From: Thermoplasmatota archaeon
GTDB taxonomy: Archaea; Thermoplasmatota; Thermoplasmata; UBA10834
DNA length: 47,110 nt
Assembly: GCA_016930135.1 (NCBI GenBank)
Contig: JAFGHM010000001.1
Location: forward strand, 1-47,110
Direction: 5' to 3'
Positions 10,801 through 20,568 of the stretch are shown here, piece after piece (position 1 is the first letter of the stretch; each line of letters starts with the position of its first letter). A program made the translations under genes and the position numbers. The notes below the pieces were generated by a model, which did not search any database, was not told the DNA's origin, and saw only the letters and a program-made list of their open reading frames with translations.

Positions 10801-12368
10801 AGGGGGTCCATGTGGGCATGGCCGAGAGGCTCGTCGCCGACGGGCTTCAGGCATTCAAGGATGGCAAGTTCCAGGATTCGCTCAAGCTCGCCATGGCCTG
10901 CGAGGCTGAGATGGACAGGGCGGAGCTGCAGCGGGACATGAGCTCGAGGGCCGTTGAGCTCGCCAAGAAGAAACTGGCGGAGGCCGGAACCGAGGGGATA
11001 GGTAACGAGGAGCTTACGCGCATCGTCGAGCGCGCAGAGGCCCTTCTCAGAGAGGGCAAGTATGTCGAGGCCATGACGACAGCTATCGAGAGCGGAGACG
11101 AGCTCTACTCTGTCAAGGAGAAGCTGGACGGATGCCGCATAGAGCTCAGCACCACCAAGGAACGCATTGACAGGCTGAAGAAGATCAACATCGACACCTC
11201 GGAGTGTGACGAGATATTGGAGATGGCCCAGGAGCTGATGTCCTCCCAGCAGTTCAGTAAAAGTAGTGAGGCGATGACCCGAGCATCGGAGACCGCCGCA
11301 AGGCTCTTCGAGAGCTCCATCAGGGACGTGATGGAGCAGAACAGACAGATCATATCGAAGGCACGCTCGATGGGCATCAACACAAAGCGATGTGAAGACC
11401 TCCTTGAGGTCGCGAACACATCGTTCACCGAGAAGCTCTGGGACTTCGCCTACCAGCAGGCAATGAGTTGCAGGGAGAGCTGCCTTGGCCTTGTTTCGAA
11501 GAAGATATCGAACCTGGTCGCTGAGGTGATGGCCAAGGCGGATGAGTTGAAGCGTCAGGGTGCGGCTACCGGGACCATCGAGGACATGCTCGAGCATGCC
11601 AAGAGGGCTGCTGATAGCGGGGACATAGCAAACGCATTCCAGATACTCATGGATGCCGACAGCAGGTTGGTCGGGCTCGAGGAGTCCCACAAGAAGTACC
11701 TCGACATAATGATTGCTGCCGAGAGCGCCATCGAGAACATCGCGCGCTTCGGCCTTTCGAAGAGAGAGCCGGAGAGGCTCATGGACATGGCCGAGATAGA
11801 GAAGGAGAAGGACTACGACTCCGCGATCGAGCTCGTGGCCGCAGCCCTCGATACGGCCAAGGAGATGCTGGAGACATGCTCCGCGGACCTCAGTGCCAGC
11901 ATAGCCTCCGCGGGCCTTCAGGAGGGCGCGGAGGGAGAGATGACGCTCATAGTCAAGAACACGGGCAAGGCCCTGGCGAAGGACCTGTCCATCGAGGTCG
12001 TGGGCGACTTCGAGACCGGCGACGCAATGAGACTGGCGGCTCTGAAGCCGGGGGCCGAGGTACCGATCAACGTGAAGCTCACGCCCAGGAAGAGCGGCAG
12101 CGTCCCAATCAAGGTGAGGCTCTCGAGCAAGAGGCACTTGGACGGCAAGATTCAGACATTCGAGCTCGACGACTCGGTTAACGTCTTCGCGTCCGGGCCG
12201 CCCTTCAAGATTGGACGGTCTGCCGAAACGACAAGGTGCATATCGTGCCAGGGCAGGATAAAGCCCGGGTTCGACATAGTCACCTGCAGGTGCGGCGGGC
12301 AGCTGCACCTCTCTTGCGCCAAGAGGGCCAGACTCTGCCCGATATGCGGCCAGAAGTATCAGCTCTAG
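7854..12368 (+). CDS. Giant (~1500 aa) helical-repeat protein with a C-terminal beta-sandwich-like (CARDB-like) segment and RING/treble-clef-like zinc finger
   Basis: About 21 copies of a ~63-aa unit with motif (G.D...)LL..A...L....Y..A...A; C-terminal EMTLIVKNTGKALAKDLSIEV; CISC-x12-CRC-x4-HLSC-x7-CPIC; TTG start. Confidence 0.85.
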   Translation: MAGNYLKSLQLAKQLEERAKEASKNKELAERENEALEQFLKACYENDVDLSGVEATRRDFEAAMLAKDYQSALAHARRAREAANDAYIKRIGDVADSVEALLSLLESSETEPKGAHDYLDRSRERVVAEDLEGAMKFAKNAYDAAERQLHEFLSQLFSQAQEVMIQAKEMGEDVSIFEDQLMRAKNALQSQDYEACMMQVKDVLESAGEEVKAQIGGTISRVEELISAGEDLSADLTRVKNHLEKSKGSLGSLKFKESLAYAKRAESEGENAISSRFQEMARDVRESIKKMKSAKEDVTIPQQLLDQALGALKDKRYIEALHALNTAHEKVHQAEFNSVLEVISKARDRFVLAKKVEVDMTKAIMLLNTSRDHLKLGKFEEAMRYAEESRKELDKSLETFYAARDQLVELAKAVKFASDLGADSTASRNSLAEARKLFEAKEYEETVEGAERGLAEVAKVVRERAMSEIEVADKSVKLGKQIGADMTEAEGTLQRALESMAKGEMLECVNLSKASREAANAAMTRVMSDKLQSLDQFVKGYSGDASTVTDIGELITEARQNIASYDFEHAHNILKEVTEKIESIGQDECRKVIGLAVERIEALKSISGDASDLEILLTRANDAFERRVYDDATARAREIIDHADETMARLVMTELSAVKDTLEEARTIGINIRDAMEALSEARTVSEAQSYLEAFRSIRRTKESLEQDIVKYDSVKTKLTRAEELISEAAKAKADVSHLSRKLETARERFAAYDLDRADEAVEDLVNGAEKSLAMYLTAKLILTSKESIELAQSHGIDVKETAGRLAEAKDLMRQKRYEDALVAAKASDQAARKTIADSITEMIRDVQRLVTDARNVGVDTVGPEKLLTKATDLARSADFVEALRCISSAREDINHVKSLSSQAAVEIRAARNGLKDAETLDMDVGRARELLEQAIEALTRHQYAIALELSRKSSEASLEVSRSRIWDILQKFKERVDKAAEEGVHVGMAERLVADGLQAFKDGKFQDSLKLAMACEAEMDRAELQRDMSSRAVELAKKKLAEAGTEGIGNEELTRIVERAEALLREGKYVEAMTTAIESGDELYSVKEKLDGCRIELSTTKERIDRLKKINIDTSECDEILEMAQELMSSQQFSKSSEAMTRASETAARLFESSIRDVMEQNRQIISKARSMGINTKRCEDLLEVANTSFTEKLWDFAYQQAMSCRESCLGLVSKKISNLVAEVMAKADELKRQGAATGTIEDMLEHAKRAADSGDIANAFQILMDADSRLVGLEESHKKYLDIMIAAESAIENIARFGLSKREPERLMDMAEIEKEKDYDSAIELVAAALDTAKEMLETCSADLSASIASAGLQEGAEGEMTLIVKNTGKALAKDLSIEVVGDFETGDAMRLAALKPGAEVPINVKLTPRKSGSVPIKVRLSSKRHLDGKIQTFELDDSVNVFASGPPFKIGRSAETTRCISCQGRIKPGFDIVTCRCGGQLHLSCAKRARLCPICGQKYQL

Positions 12369-13717
12369 CGGGACCCGCCTATCCTGGCGCTCGATATCCT
12401 CATGGCGGGGGCCCTGACGCCGAAGGCATCTCTGGAGTCCTTGCCCACCAAGTCTATCCTCGAATACATCTCGAGAAGGCTGATCCCTATGGTCGATTGG
12501 CGTATGGACGGCCCAAGCTCGCCCTTCTCTATCCTGAAGCTCTCCATCATCAGGCCCGAAAGCTCCCCCGTGGCCAGGTTCGGATAGTCGAAGGTGAGCC
12601 TCAGGTAGATGCCATTCCTCGATTCCCGGCACATCTCCTCGACGCTCGCGTCACCGCGCTTGATGACCAGGTTCGAGCTAGAGATGGCAGGAGGCCGCCT
12701 GAATGTCCAGAGCGACTTGCCGCGCGACGAGTTGCCGGTGCTCCTGATCGAGTCCTTTCCTGCGGTGTATGAATCGTGCAGATATGACTTCAGTGTCCCG
12801 CGATCGAGCAGGGTCCTCCTCTTGGCCGGAATCCCCTCGCCGTCGAAGCTGTAGCTGCCGTTGGCCCATCTCAGCGTCGGATCGTCCAAGACGGTGAGCT
12901 CTTCCGAGCCGACCTTCTGGCCCAGCTTCCCTGCCATGTAGCTCCTCTTCCTCTGCACGCTCTCCGCGTTGAGCCCGCCACCTATTGCCCCTTCGAAAAG
13001 GAATCCCACCGCCAGCGGGTCGAGCACCACTGGATAATCCCCCGTGGCGACCTTGCATTGGCTGAGGCCCATGAGAGCGTGCTCCTTGGCCTCCGAGCCC
13101 ACGGACGAAAGCAGCTTGCGGTCGAACCTCCTGCTCCCTCCCACGTCCACGCCAGAGAACATCTTCTGGCCGGACTTGGCGACGGCCTCCGCGCCCACCT
13201 CGAACGCCGTCATCTTCTGGCAGGCGCTGAAGCCGTTGCTGTTCGCAAGAGCGATCTGTCCGACGCCGACGCTCACTCCCGCATTTACAGAGTATATCCT
13301 CCTGTCGCCTGCTGCACTCTCCGCCAGCTCAATGGCCATCGCGACCGCATCCTCGGGCAGTACATCCTGGAGCCGCCTCTCGAAGAGGCCCTCGGCCTTC
13401 GTTGGCCTCTCCTTCGCCGGAAGTCCCTTGAAGTCTGGGTCTGGCGTTCCCGACCTGGCCAGGGCCAATGCCCTCTCAGCGGCGGATCTGATCCGAGCCC
13501 GGTCGAATCCTGCACACGAGGCGAAGCCGGAGCAGCCCCCCACGAACGCGCGCACGCCCACGCCCGGGTCACTCACGTGGCTCGCCTGCTTCATCGAGCC
13601 CTTCTCTATCTCCGCGCTGATTGACCACGAGTCGGTCACGACGACATCGCAATCGGATGCCCCCTGCTTGGTCACGTGCCTTACAGTCTTTTCTGCGATA
13701 TCACTCAAGTCGACCAT
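12365..13717 (-). CDS. tldE: TldE/PmbA-family protein (TldD/E metallopeptidase partner)
   Basis: Family-typical YSVNAGVSVG..., GYPVVLDPLAVGFLFEGAIGGGLNAESVQRKRSYMAGKLGQKV; adjacent to tldD. Confidence 0.88.
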   Translation of the reverse strand: MVDLSDIAEKTVRHVTKQGASDCDVVVTDSWSISAEIEKGSMKQASHVSDPGVGVRAFVGGCSGFASCAGFDRARIRSAAERALALARSGTPDPDFKGLPAKERPTKAEGLFERRLQDVLPEDAVAMAIELAESAAGDRRIYSVNAGVSVGVGQIALANSNGFSACQKMTAFEVGAEAVAKSGQKMFSGVDVGGSRRFDRKLLSSVGSEAKEHALMGLSQCKVATGDYPVVLDPLAVGFLFEGAIGGGLNAESVQRKRSYMAGKLGQKVGSEELTVLDDPTLRWANGSYSFDGEGIPAKRRTLLDRGTLKSYLHDSYTAGKDSIRSTGNSSRGKSLWTFRRPPAISSSNLVIKRGDASVEEMCRESRNGIYLRLTFDYPNLATGELSGLMMESFRIEKGELGPSIRQSTIGISLLEMYSRIDLVGKDSRDAFGVRAPAMRISSARIGGSR

Positions 13718-13728
13718 TCGAGCACCCC

Positions 13729-15123
13729 CTAAGTGAGACCTCCGACGACTACGTTCTTCACTCTGAGATGCGGACCGCCGTCTGTAGTTCTAGCATCCTG
13801 ACCGCCCTTGCCGCAGTAGCCGGGATCCCCCAGGACGAAATCATTCCCCAAGGCATCCACGTTGTTCAGCACGTCCAGGATGACGCCCGAGAGCGATGCG
13901 TCCCTGAACCTCTGCCCTATCTCGCCATTTCTGATCTCGTAGGCCTCATCGCATTTGAACATGAACTGACCCTTCGCTGGCTCGACATAGCCGTACTGAC
14001 CGCCCTGTATCAGAAGGCCGTACTTGAGGTCCTCGAAGAGTTCCTCCTTCTTCCAGTCCCCAGGGCCTATGTACGTGTTGCTCATCCTGATTATCGGAGG
14101 ACTGTTGTACGCCTGCGCCCTCGCGGACCCGTTGGGCGGGAGCCCCATCCGGCTGCTCGTCTCCAGGTTGTGCATGTAGCCCTTGAGCACACCGTCCTCG
14201 ATCAGCACATGCTTCCTCGACTTCACACCCTCCCAGTCGATCGAGAAATAGCCGAAGGTGTTCCTGATCGTCGGGTCATCTATCAGGCTGACCTCTCTTT
14301 GGGCCACCTTCTTCCCGACCTTGCCCTCTAGGACTGACGCTCCCGCAAGGACCCCGTCAGCCTCGCATGCGTGTCCGAAGGCTTCGTGGGCAAGGAGGCC
14401 CGTCATCTTGTTGTCCAGGATGCAGGTGAACTTACCAGCACTCGGGGGTTTCGAGTCCAACAGCCTCAGCGCCATCTGCGTCGCCTTCTCGCCTATGCTC
14501 TGGGCCTCGTCGCCTCGCATGAGCTCGTATCCGCCCACACTGCCGCAGGCCGCGTGCCCCCTCTGGACGATGCCCTGTGAGCTGGACCAGGCAGAGCATG
14601 CGGATATCAGCCATATCTCCCTGGTCCTGGACATCGTCCCGAATGAGTTCGCGACGATCCTGTCGGCCTCGATGTCGTCATATCTGGTGTTCGTGCTCGA
14701 TATCCTCGGGTCAAGGTCCCGCATCATCTTGTCCTGCCCGAGGACGTACCTCAGCTTCGCCTCGGTGGATACGTCCGAAGGCCTCTCCTTGCATGCGTAT
14801 TCCTCTCGGACTCTGACCGCTGGTGCGTGCCTGATCTTGAACTTGACCTTGGCCTTCGCCTGGGCCGCCTTCGCCATCTTGGTGGCGGAGGCCGCAGCAG
14901 CTTTCGCGGAAAACGCGTTCAGGGTGTTGGTCGCAGCGAAGCCCCAGGCCCCTCCGACGAACGCCCTGAGGCCGCACCCGGCCTCTGTGAGAGCGTTCAG
15001 AGTCTTCGTCCTGCCGTCCATGACGACGATGTTTGTCCCACGAGCTGACTCCATTCTCAGGTCCACGAATTCGGCACCGAGCTTCATGGCATGGTCGATG
15101 GCTACTTGTGCGATGTCTTCCAT
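13729..15123 (-). CDS. tldD: TldD-family metallopeptidase
   Basis: LLAHEAFGHACEADGVLAGASVLEGKVGKKVA (HExxxH-like motif) and DDPTIRNTFGYFSIDWEGVKSRKHVLIEDGVLKGYMHN. Confidence 0.92.
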   Translation of the reverse strand: MEDIAQVAIDHAMKLGAEFVDLRMESARGTNIVVMDGRTKTLNALTEAGCGLRAFVGGAWGFAATNTLNAFSAKAAAASATKMAKAAQAKAKVKFKIRHAPAVRVREEYACKERPSDVSTEAKLRYVLGQDKMMRDLDPRISSTNTRYDDIEADRIVANSFGTMSRTREIWLISACSAWSSSQGIVQRGHAACGSVGGYELMRGDEAQSIGEKATQMALRLLDSKPPSAGKFTCILDNKMTGLLAHEAFGHACEADGVLAGASVLEGKVGKKVAQREVSLIDDPTIRNTFGYFSIDWEGVKSRKHVLIEDGVLKGYMHNLETSSRMGLPPNGSARAQAYNSPPIIRMSNTYIGPGDWKKEELFEDLKYGLLIQGGQYGYVEPAKGQFMFKCDEAYEIRNGEIGQRFRDASLSGVILDVLNNVDALGNDFVLGDPGYCGKGGQDARTTDGGPHLRVKNVVVGGLT

Positions 15124-15189
15124 CCGATCACCTCAGAGCAATCAAGAGAACGCTCCAGTACCACTGTGTGTTGGATATATACGTGAGAC

Positions 15190-16749
15190 TCAGGTCCTCC
15201 GGAAGTCACATGCGCTCTCAGCGGCCCCGATGAAGACCCCTTCGGCCATCATCCTTGACACCTCATCTATCTCCCTGGCCATGGATCTGTCCTCCTCGAG
15301 ATGTGGCACGCAGGCCCTCAGCGCAGACTTCACCTTCTCCACAGCCGGGCTGGAACCAAGCGAAATGAAGTCCAGCCCCTGGGCGGCGGAGATCAGTTCG
15401 ATCGCGACCACGCGCCTCGAGTTCTCCACGATCTGCCTCGCTTTCCAGGCTGCTATGGTGCCCATGCTGTTGTGATCCTCCTGATTGGCGCTCGTGGGTA
15501 TCGAATCCGCTGACGCAGGATGCACCAGGACCTTGTTCTCAGAGACGAGCGAAGCGGCCACATACTGGGGGACCATGAGGCCGGAGCCCACACCTCCGTG
15601 CCGTGTGAGAAAAGCAGGCAATCCGCTCAGCTTCTCGTCGACCAGCCGGGCCGTCCTCCGCTCCGAGAAGCTCCCTAGCTCGTGCACCGCCAGCCCGAGG
15701 AAGTCCAATGCGAGCGCGAGCGGCTGTCCGTGGAAGTTGCCTCCGGATATGACTCTGCCGTCCTCTGGGAAGAAGAGCGGGTTGTCAGTGGCTGAGTTGA
15801 TCTCCACCTCCAGGACGTCCTCGGCGTACCAGATGGCATCCAGGCTCGCCCCCATGACCTGGGGGATGCACCGCAGCGTGTAGGAGTCCTGTATCTTCGG
15901 GCAGTCGTGATGCGAGACCATGATCTCGCTGCCCTCGAGAAGAGAGAGCATGTTCCTCGACACGGTCAGCTGGCCCTTGTACGGCCTCACCTTGGATATC
16001 CTGAGGTCGAACGCGGACGATGTCCCCTTGAGCGCCTCGAGGGACATCGCAGCTGCGATCTGCGCGTTGTCCGCCAACACAGCCGCATCCTTGACTGCCA
16101 GGACGCCGAGCGCACCCATCGCCTGCGTGCCGTTTATCAGCGAGATGGCCTCCTTCGGCTCCAGCTTCATCGGCGATAGCCTCTTTCTCCTCAGCGCTCT
16201 CACGCTCGGCTCGAACCCGCGCCCAGCATCCACCTCGCCCTCGCCCAGCATCGCAAGCCCCAGATGAGCGAGCATGACGAGATCGCCGCTCGCGCCTACA
16301 GAGCCCTGCCGCGGGACAAGAGGGTGGACTCCCGCATTGAGCATGTCAAGGAGCATCTTGGGGAGATCTGGCCTGACGCCGGAATACCCCTTTGCCAACG
16401 CGTTGGCCCGGAGCAGCATCAGCGCCCTGACTACCTCGGTTGGATACGGCTCGCCGACGCCACATGCGTGGCTCCTGATGAGGTTCACTTGGAGGTCCAT
16501 CAGCTCGTCCAAAGGGATGCGCACATCCACAAGCTCGCCCACACCCGTGTTTATCCCGTAGATCGTTCTCCCGTCCTCGACGAGCTTCTCAAGTGCCTTC
16601 CTGGACTCCCTCATGCTCTCGCTGGCGGTCTGAGACAACTTGACTCTGACCATCTCTCGGGCGACCCTGACGACCTTCTCGATCGAGAGCGTGTTGCCGT
16701 CTATCGTGACGACGTCCTTGCGCTCGTTATCTGAACCAGCCATTGACAT
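15190..16749 (-). CDS. hutH: Histidine ammonia-lyase
   Basis: YGINTGVGEL and RQGSVGASGDLVMLAHL (MIO-forming ASG), SATDNPLFF, QEDHNSMGTIAAWKA. Confidence 0.96.
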   Translation of the reverse strand: MSMAGSDNERKDVVTIDGNTLSIEKVVRVAREMVRVKLSQTASESMRESRKALEKLVEDGRTIYGINTGVGELVDVRIPLDELMDLQVNLIRSHACGVGEPYPTEVVRALMLLRANALAKGYSGVRPDLPKMLLDMLNAGVHPLVPRQGSVGASGDLVMLAHLGLAMLGEGEVDAGRGFEPSVRALRRKRLSPMKLEPKEAISLINGTQAMGALGVLAVKDAAVLADNAQIAAAMSLEALKGTSSAFDLRISKVRPYKGQLTVSRNMLSLLEGSEIMVSHHDCPKIQDSYTLRCIPQVMGASLDAIWYAEDVLEVEINSATDNPLFFPEDGRVISGGNFHGQPLALALDFLGLAVHELGSFSERRTARLVDEKLSGLPAFLTRHGGVGSGLMVPQYVAASLVSENKVLVHPASADSIPTSANQEDHNSMGTIAAWKARQIVENSRRVVAIELISAAQGLDFISLGSSPAVEKVKSALRACVPHLEEDRSMAREIDEVSRMMAEGVFIGAAESACDFRRT

Positions 16750-16808
16750 ACCGCCGGGCGGGGTTCTTCCCCTACCCCCGCCATCGTACCCGGAGTTGAC
16801 GCAGGCGC

Positions 16809-17225
16809 TTAAGGAGATTTCTCCTTCCTTAGGACGAACTTGTAGCCGTAGTGGATGACGCCGGAGGGGCCCTCCTCGCTCAATTTGCGCAGGACCGCCC
16901 TGACGGGCGTGCCTATCTGAAGGTCGGCTGGCTCGCAGTCTATCACCTGACCCGTGAACCTGAGGCCGTCCTCCATCTCCACCATGGCGTAGATGTACGG
17001 CCTGTTGCTGCTGAGCTCCTCAGGGCCCTCCTGGACCTCGGTCCAGGAGAATATCTTGCCCTCTCCCTTCAGCTTCACGCGCTCGATCTTCCCCACGCTC
17101 TTCCTGTGGCAGACCGGGCATATGGATCTCGGAGGGAAGAAGTGCCTGCCGCAGCTGTTGCACTTGATGCCCACGAGGTTGTACCTGCTCGGGTTCTCCC
17201 TCCAGAACCGCGGTGCCGTTGCCAT
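16809..17225 (-). CDS. Zn-ribbon OB-fold (DUF35) scaffold protein of the thiolase/HMGCS complex
   Basis: CNSCGRHFFPPRSICPVCHRKS followed by an OB-fold-like region; follows thiolase and HMG-CoA synthase genes. Confidence 0.9.
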   Translation of the reverse strand: MATAPRFWRENPSRYNLVGIKCNSCGRHFFPPRSICPVCHRKSVGKIERVKLKGEGKIFSWTEVQEGPEELSSNRPYIYAMVEMEDGLRFTGQVIDCEPADLQIGTPVRAVLRKLSEEGPSGVIHYGYKFVLRKEKSP

Positions 17226-17226
17226 C

Positions 17227-18393
17227 TCAGACCCTCCTGAGAACGTGGACGACCACGGTCGCACCAGTCCCGCCGACGTTGTGCGTGAGGCCGACCTGCG
17301 CGTCCTTGACCTGCCTCTTGTCGGCCTTCCCCCTCAGCTGAGCGACTATCTCGACCGCCTGGGCGAGGCCGGTCGCGCCGATCGGGTCCCCCCTGGCCTT
17401 GAGGCCTCCCGATGTGTTGACCGCTATCTGTCCGGATAGGCCTGTGAGGCCAGCTTCGGTAGCCTTGCCACCTTCACCCTTCTTGAAGAAGCCGAGGTCC
17501 TCGATCGCCAATATCTCGCTTATCGTGAAGCTGTCGTGGACTTCCGCAACCTGTACGTCCTTCTGGGCCACCTTGGCCATGTCGAACGCTCGTTTGGCGG
17601 CGACCCGCGTCGCCTCCATCGTACATATGTCCTTCCGGTCATGGAGCGAGAGGGTGTCGCTGGCCTGGCCGGAGCCGATTATCTCGACGGGGGTGTCGGT
17701 GTACTTCTTCGCGTTCTCCAGTGCGCAGAGGACGACCGCGGCCGCGCCATCAGAGCTGGGGGCGCAGTCGAACACTCGAAGCGGGGACGAGACCATAGGG
17801 GAACCGAGAACCGTCTCCCTGGTTATCTCCCTCCTGAACTGCGCTTTCGGGTTGAGCGCACCGTGCCTGTGGTTCTTGACCGCAACATCGGCCAGCTGCT
17901 CCCTCGTGGTGCCGTACACATGCATGTGCCTGTGCGCTATGAGAGCGTGTAGCGCGGGGAAGGTCGCCCCGAGCACAGTCTCCCACTCCTGGTCAGCTGC
18001 AGACGATTGTATGTTCGCAGAGTCCAGGTCGCTCACATCTGTCATCTTCTCGGCACCTCCGACCACGACTATATCGTGGAGGCCCGATGCGACGGCCATG
18101 AAGCCCTGTCTGAGGGCCAGACCCCCAGATGCGCCAGCGGCCTCGACTCTGGTCGCGGGCACGTGGTCCCTCGCAAGGCCCGAGTAGTCCGCTATGAGGG
18201 CTCCGATGTGCTCCTGCTCGATGAACCGGCCCGCGGACATGTTCCCCACGTAAAGGGCATCTATCATCTCCGCAGATATGTTCGCATCCTCGACCGCTGC
18301 AAGGCCGGCCGTGATGCCTATCTCCCTGAAGGAGTGGTCCCAGAGCTCTCCGAACTCCGTGTTTCCGATGCCTATGATCGCGACGCGCCTCAT
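17227..18393 (-). CDS. Archaeal thiolase family protein (acetyl-CoA acetyltransferase-like)
   Basis: [78 protein letters not shown]. Confidence 0.92.
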   Translation of the reverse strand: MRRVAIIGIGNTEFGELWDHSFREIGITAGLAAVEDANISAEMIDALYVGNMSAGRFIEQEHIGALIADYSGLARDHVPATRVEAAGASGGLALRQGFMAVASGLHDIVVVGGAEKMTDVSDLDSANIQSSAADQEWETVLGATFPALHALIAHRHMHVYGTTREQLADVAVKNHRHGALNPKAQFRREITRETVLGSPMVSSPLRVFDCAPSSDGAAAVVLCALENAKKYTDTPVEIIGSGQASDTLSLHDRKDICTMEATRVAAKRAFDMAKVAQKDVQVAEVHDSFTISEILAIEDLGFFKKGEGGKATEAGLTGLSGQIAVNTSGGLKARGDPIGATGLAQAVEIVAQLRGKADKRQVKDAQVGLTHNVGGTGATVVVHVLRRV

Positions 18394-18394
18394 G

Positions 18395-19447
18395 TCATTC
18401 CCTCCCCAGGACTATCATGCCCCTGAACTTGGCGTATGTGGCATAGTCCAAGAACTTCACGTTCGATATGATTTCCTTGACCGTGGGCGCCCTGTCTCTC
18501 GCGTAACTATCGATCTCGTCAGTCACGGTCATCGCGAACGCATCAGAGCCGGCGCCTGAACCATACGCAACCGCGAATATCCTGTCCCCGGGTTTGGCCT
18601 CGTCCAGGATCGCCGCCAAGCCGAGTGGGACCGCACCGGAGTAGGTGTTGCCTATCAAGGGCGCGAGCAGGCCGGCCTTGATCTGCGTGTCCGAGAACCC
18701 AAGCTGCTTCGCGACCCTCGTGGGGAACTTGCCATTCGGCTGGTGAAAGACCGCGTATGTGTAATCCTTGGCCGTGGTGCCTGTCCTCTCCATAAGCCCT
18801 CTCCCGCCATTCAGGACATGCTTGAAGTATGCGGGCTCTCCCGTGAACCGGCCACCGTGCCTTGGATAGATCTGCCCTTCCCGACGCCAGAAGTCCGGGG
18901 TGTCCGTCGTGTATGAGTAGGTGCGGTCTAATGTGGCGATGATCTTCTCAGACCCTATGAGGAACGCAGCTCCGCCGGCCGACGCTGAGTACTCGAGCGC
19001 GTCCCCGGGCGCGCCCTGAGAAGTGTCGGCCCCTATTGCCACGCCGTACTTCACCATGCCCGATCCCACGAGGCCCATGCATGTCTGTATCGCGGCCGTG
19101 CCAGCCTTGCACGCGAACTCAAAGTCCGCCACGGTGAGGTGAGGCGCAGCCTCGATCGCCTCGGCAACGATTGTGCCCGTCGGCTTCACGGCATATGGAT
19201 GTGATTCCGAACCCACATAGAGTGCCCCGATGTCCTTCGGGCTGACATCACACCTCTTCATCATGTTCCTTGCAGCCTCGACCGAGATCGTTATCGTGTC
19301 TTCGTCCGGCGCTGGGATGGACTTGCAGTTGATCATCAAGCCTTTTCCAACGGCCTTGCCGTCCGCCCCCCACACCTTGCCGATCTCCTCCGGGGTTATC
19401 CTGTATCGCGGCACACAGGCCCCATAGCTGACTATCCCGACCTTCAT
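18395..19447 (-). CDS. Hydroxymethylglutaryl-CoA synthase, archaeal type
   Basis: [39 protein letters not shown] (active-site Cys), [32 protein letters not shown]. Confidence 0.95.
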   Translation of the reverse strand: MKVGIVSYGACVPRYRITPEEIGKVWGADGKAVGKGLMINCKSIPAPDEDTITISVEAARNMMKRCDVSPKDIGALYVGSESHPYAVKPTGTIVAEAIEAAPHLTVADFEFACKAGTAAIQTCMGLVGSGMVKYGVAIGADTSQGAPGDALEYSASAGGAAFLIGSEKIIATLDRTYSYTTDTPDFWRREGQIYPRHGGRFTGEPAYFKHVLNGGRGLMERTGTTAKDYTYAVFHQPNGKFPTRVAKQLGFSDTQIKAGLLAPLIGNTYSGAVPLGLAAILDEAKPGDRIFAVAYGSGAGSDAFAMTVTDEIDSYARDRAPTVKEIISNVKFLDYATYAKFRGMIVLGRE

Positions 19448-19466
19448 CCCTTGTCCGCCTCCTAGA

Positions 19467-20150
19467 TCATCCCAGAGACTGAAGCCCCTCGATCAGGTCG
19501 CTGACCGGCAGCTCTGTCCTGATCAGCGGTATCCCCTCCAGCTCGGCGAGTCGGATGGCGAGCTCGTCCACCTGCTCGGGCTTCTGATAGACGACTATCG
19601 CAGGCTTGAGCGGGTGCGCCCGGATGGCTATCATCGGCGACCTGCCAAACTTGACGCCCGTGAACACGAGCGCCCTCTGGCTGCTCCAGCCGTAGATCTT
19701 GAGGTAGTCGAAAGAGTTGAGCGAGGTGATTGCCCGTATGCTGTCTATGACGGTGTACCCGTGTATGTGTTTGTCGAGCCCTATCGCGGGCGTGAGGTTG
19801 TCGCCTTCGATCATGTCGACGAGCTCGGTGGCCAAAACCTCCTTTGCGAACTCCTTGATCGATATTATCGAGTCCGTTTTGGCCGCAAGGGAGTACTGCT
19901 TGAGGATCTGCCCTCCCGTCTTCTCGTCTATGTCGAGGAACGCATCGACGATCTTGCGGACGGTCACGATTCCGGGGGACTTGCGCCTGCCGGCCTCGTA
20001 GTCGCTTATGACAGAAGGGGAGACGCCGAGGTGCTTCGAGAGCTCCTGTTGGGATATATGGAACTGCTCCCTCCACTTCCTGATCGTCTTCCCAGGTTCA
20101 TCCGAAAGGCAGATCTCACCAGCTACCTTCTCCCTCACCTGGTCCCGCAT
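19467..20150 (-). CDS. XRE-type HTH transcriptional regulator associated with the HMGCS operon
   Basis: [38 protein letters not shown]; immediately upstream of and co-oriented with HMG-CoA synthase. Confidence 0.9.
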   Translation of the reverse strand: MRDQVREKVAGEICLSDEPGKTIRKWREQFHISQQELSKHLGVSPSVISDYEAGRRKSPGIVTVRKIVDAFLDIDEKTGGQILKQYSLAAKTDSIISIKEFAKEVLATELVDMIEGDNLTPAIGLDKHIHGYTVIDSIRAITSLNSFDYLKIYGWSSQRALVFTGVKFGRSPMIAIRAHPLKPAIVVYQKPEQVDELAIRLAELEGIPLIRTELPVSDLIEGLQSLG

Positions 20151-20165
20151 ATCCAGAGGAGCAGA

Positions 20166-20205
20166 TTGTCGCTACTTATAGTTTGCCGTACTTGAGAATC
20201 GGCAA
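20166..20205 (-). promoter_or_regulatory. Candidate promoter/operator of the HTH-HMGCS operon
   Basis: Minus strand reads TTGCCG-N11-CGGCAA followed by ACTATAAGTAG (TATA-like), ahead of the regulator start at 20150. Confidence 0.5.
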
Positions 20206-20394
20206 TAGACGAATAGGTCTGGACGTGGCACTTCCCCTTGAAAACTGAGCTAGATGCCTTCGATGAGTTCCACAGCAAGACGAGTGGCGATGATCTCCGG
20301 ACAGGACATGCGCGGGTCGATACCTGCTCCGCGAGTTCCGCTTGCACTAGGAATAAATAAGGAACCTCTCTATCCCTCACACGCCCGACACCAT

Positions 20395-20468
20395 GGGGTA
20401 GTGGTCTAGCTTGGTATGATCCGTGGTTCGGGACCACGTGACCGTCGGTTCAAATCCGGCCTACCCCA
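20395..20468 (+). tRNA. tRNA-Pro(CGG)
   Basis: Acceptor GGGGTAG/CTACCCC; anticodon stem CGTGG/CCACG with loop TTCGGGA; T-loop TTCAAAT; discriminator A; TATA-like AATAAATAAG upstream. Confidence 0.95.
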
Positions 20469-20568
20469 CTTACATCCTACTGGGTATTTTCTAATCAGCG
20501 GGGATTGAGACCTCGCTCGGATAAGCCCTTAGGGGAGGAAAGGCGATGCCCGCAATGGAGAGCTCGAA

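Noticed and set aside
10725-12632. 635-aa minus-strand ORF antisense to the giant repeat protein
   Set aside because: Lies antisense to a clearly coding repeat protein in a GC-rich region; composition (R/L/H/G rich, no domain) is typical of shadow ORFs
14258-15475. 405-aa plus-strand ORF
   Set aside because: Antisense to tldD and the hutH end; low-complexity shadow ORF
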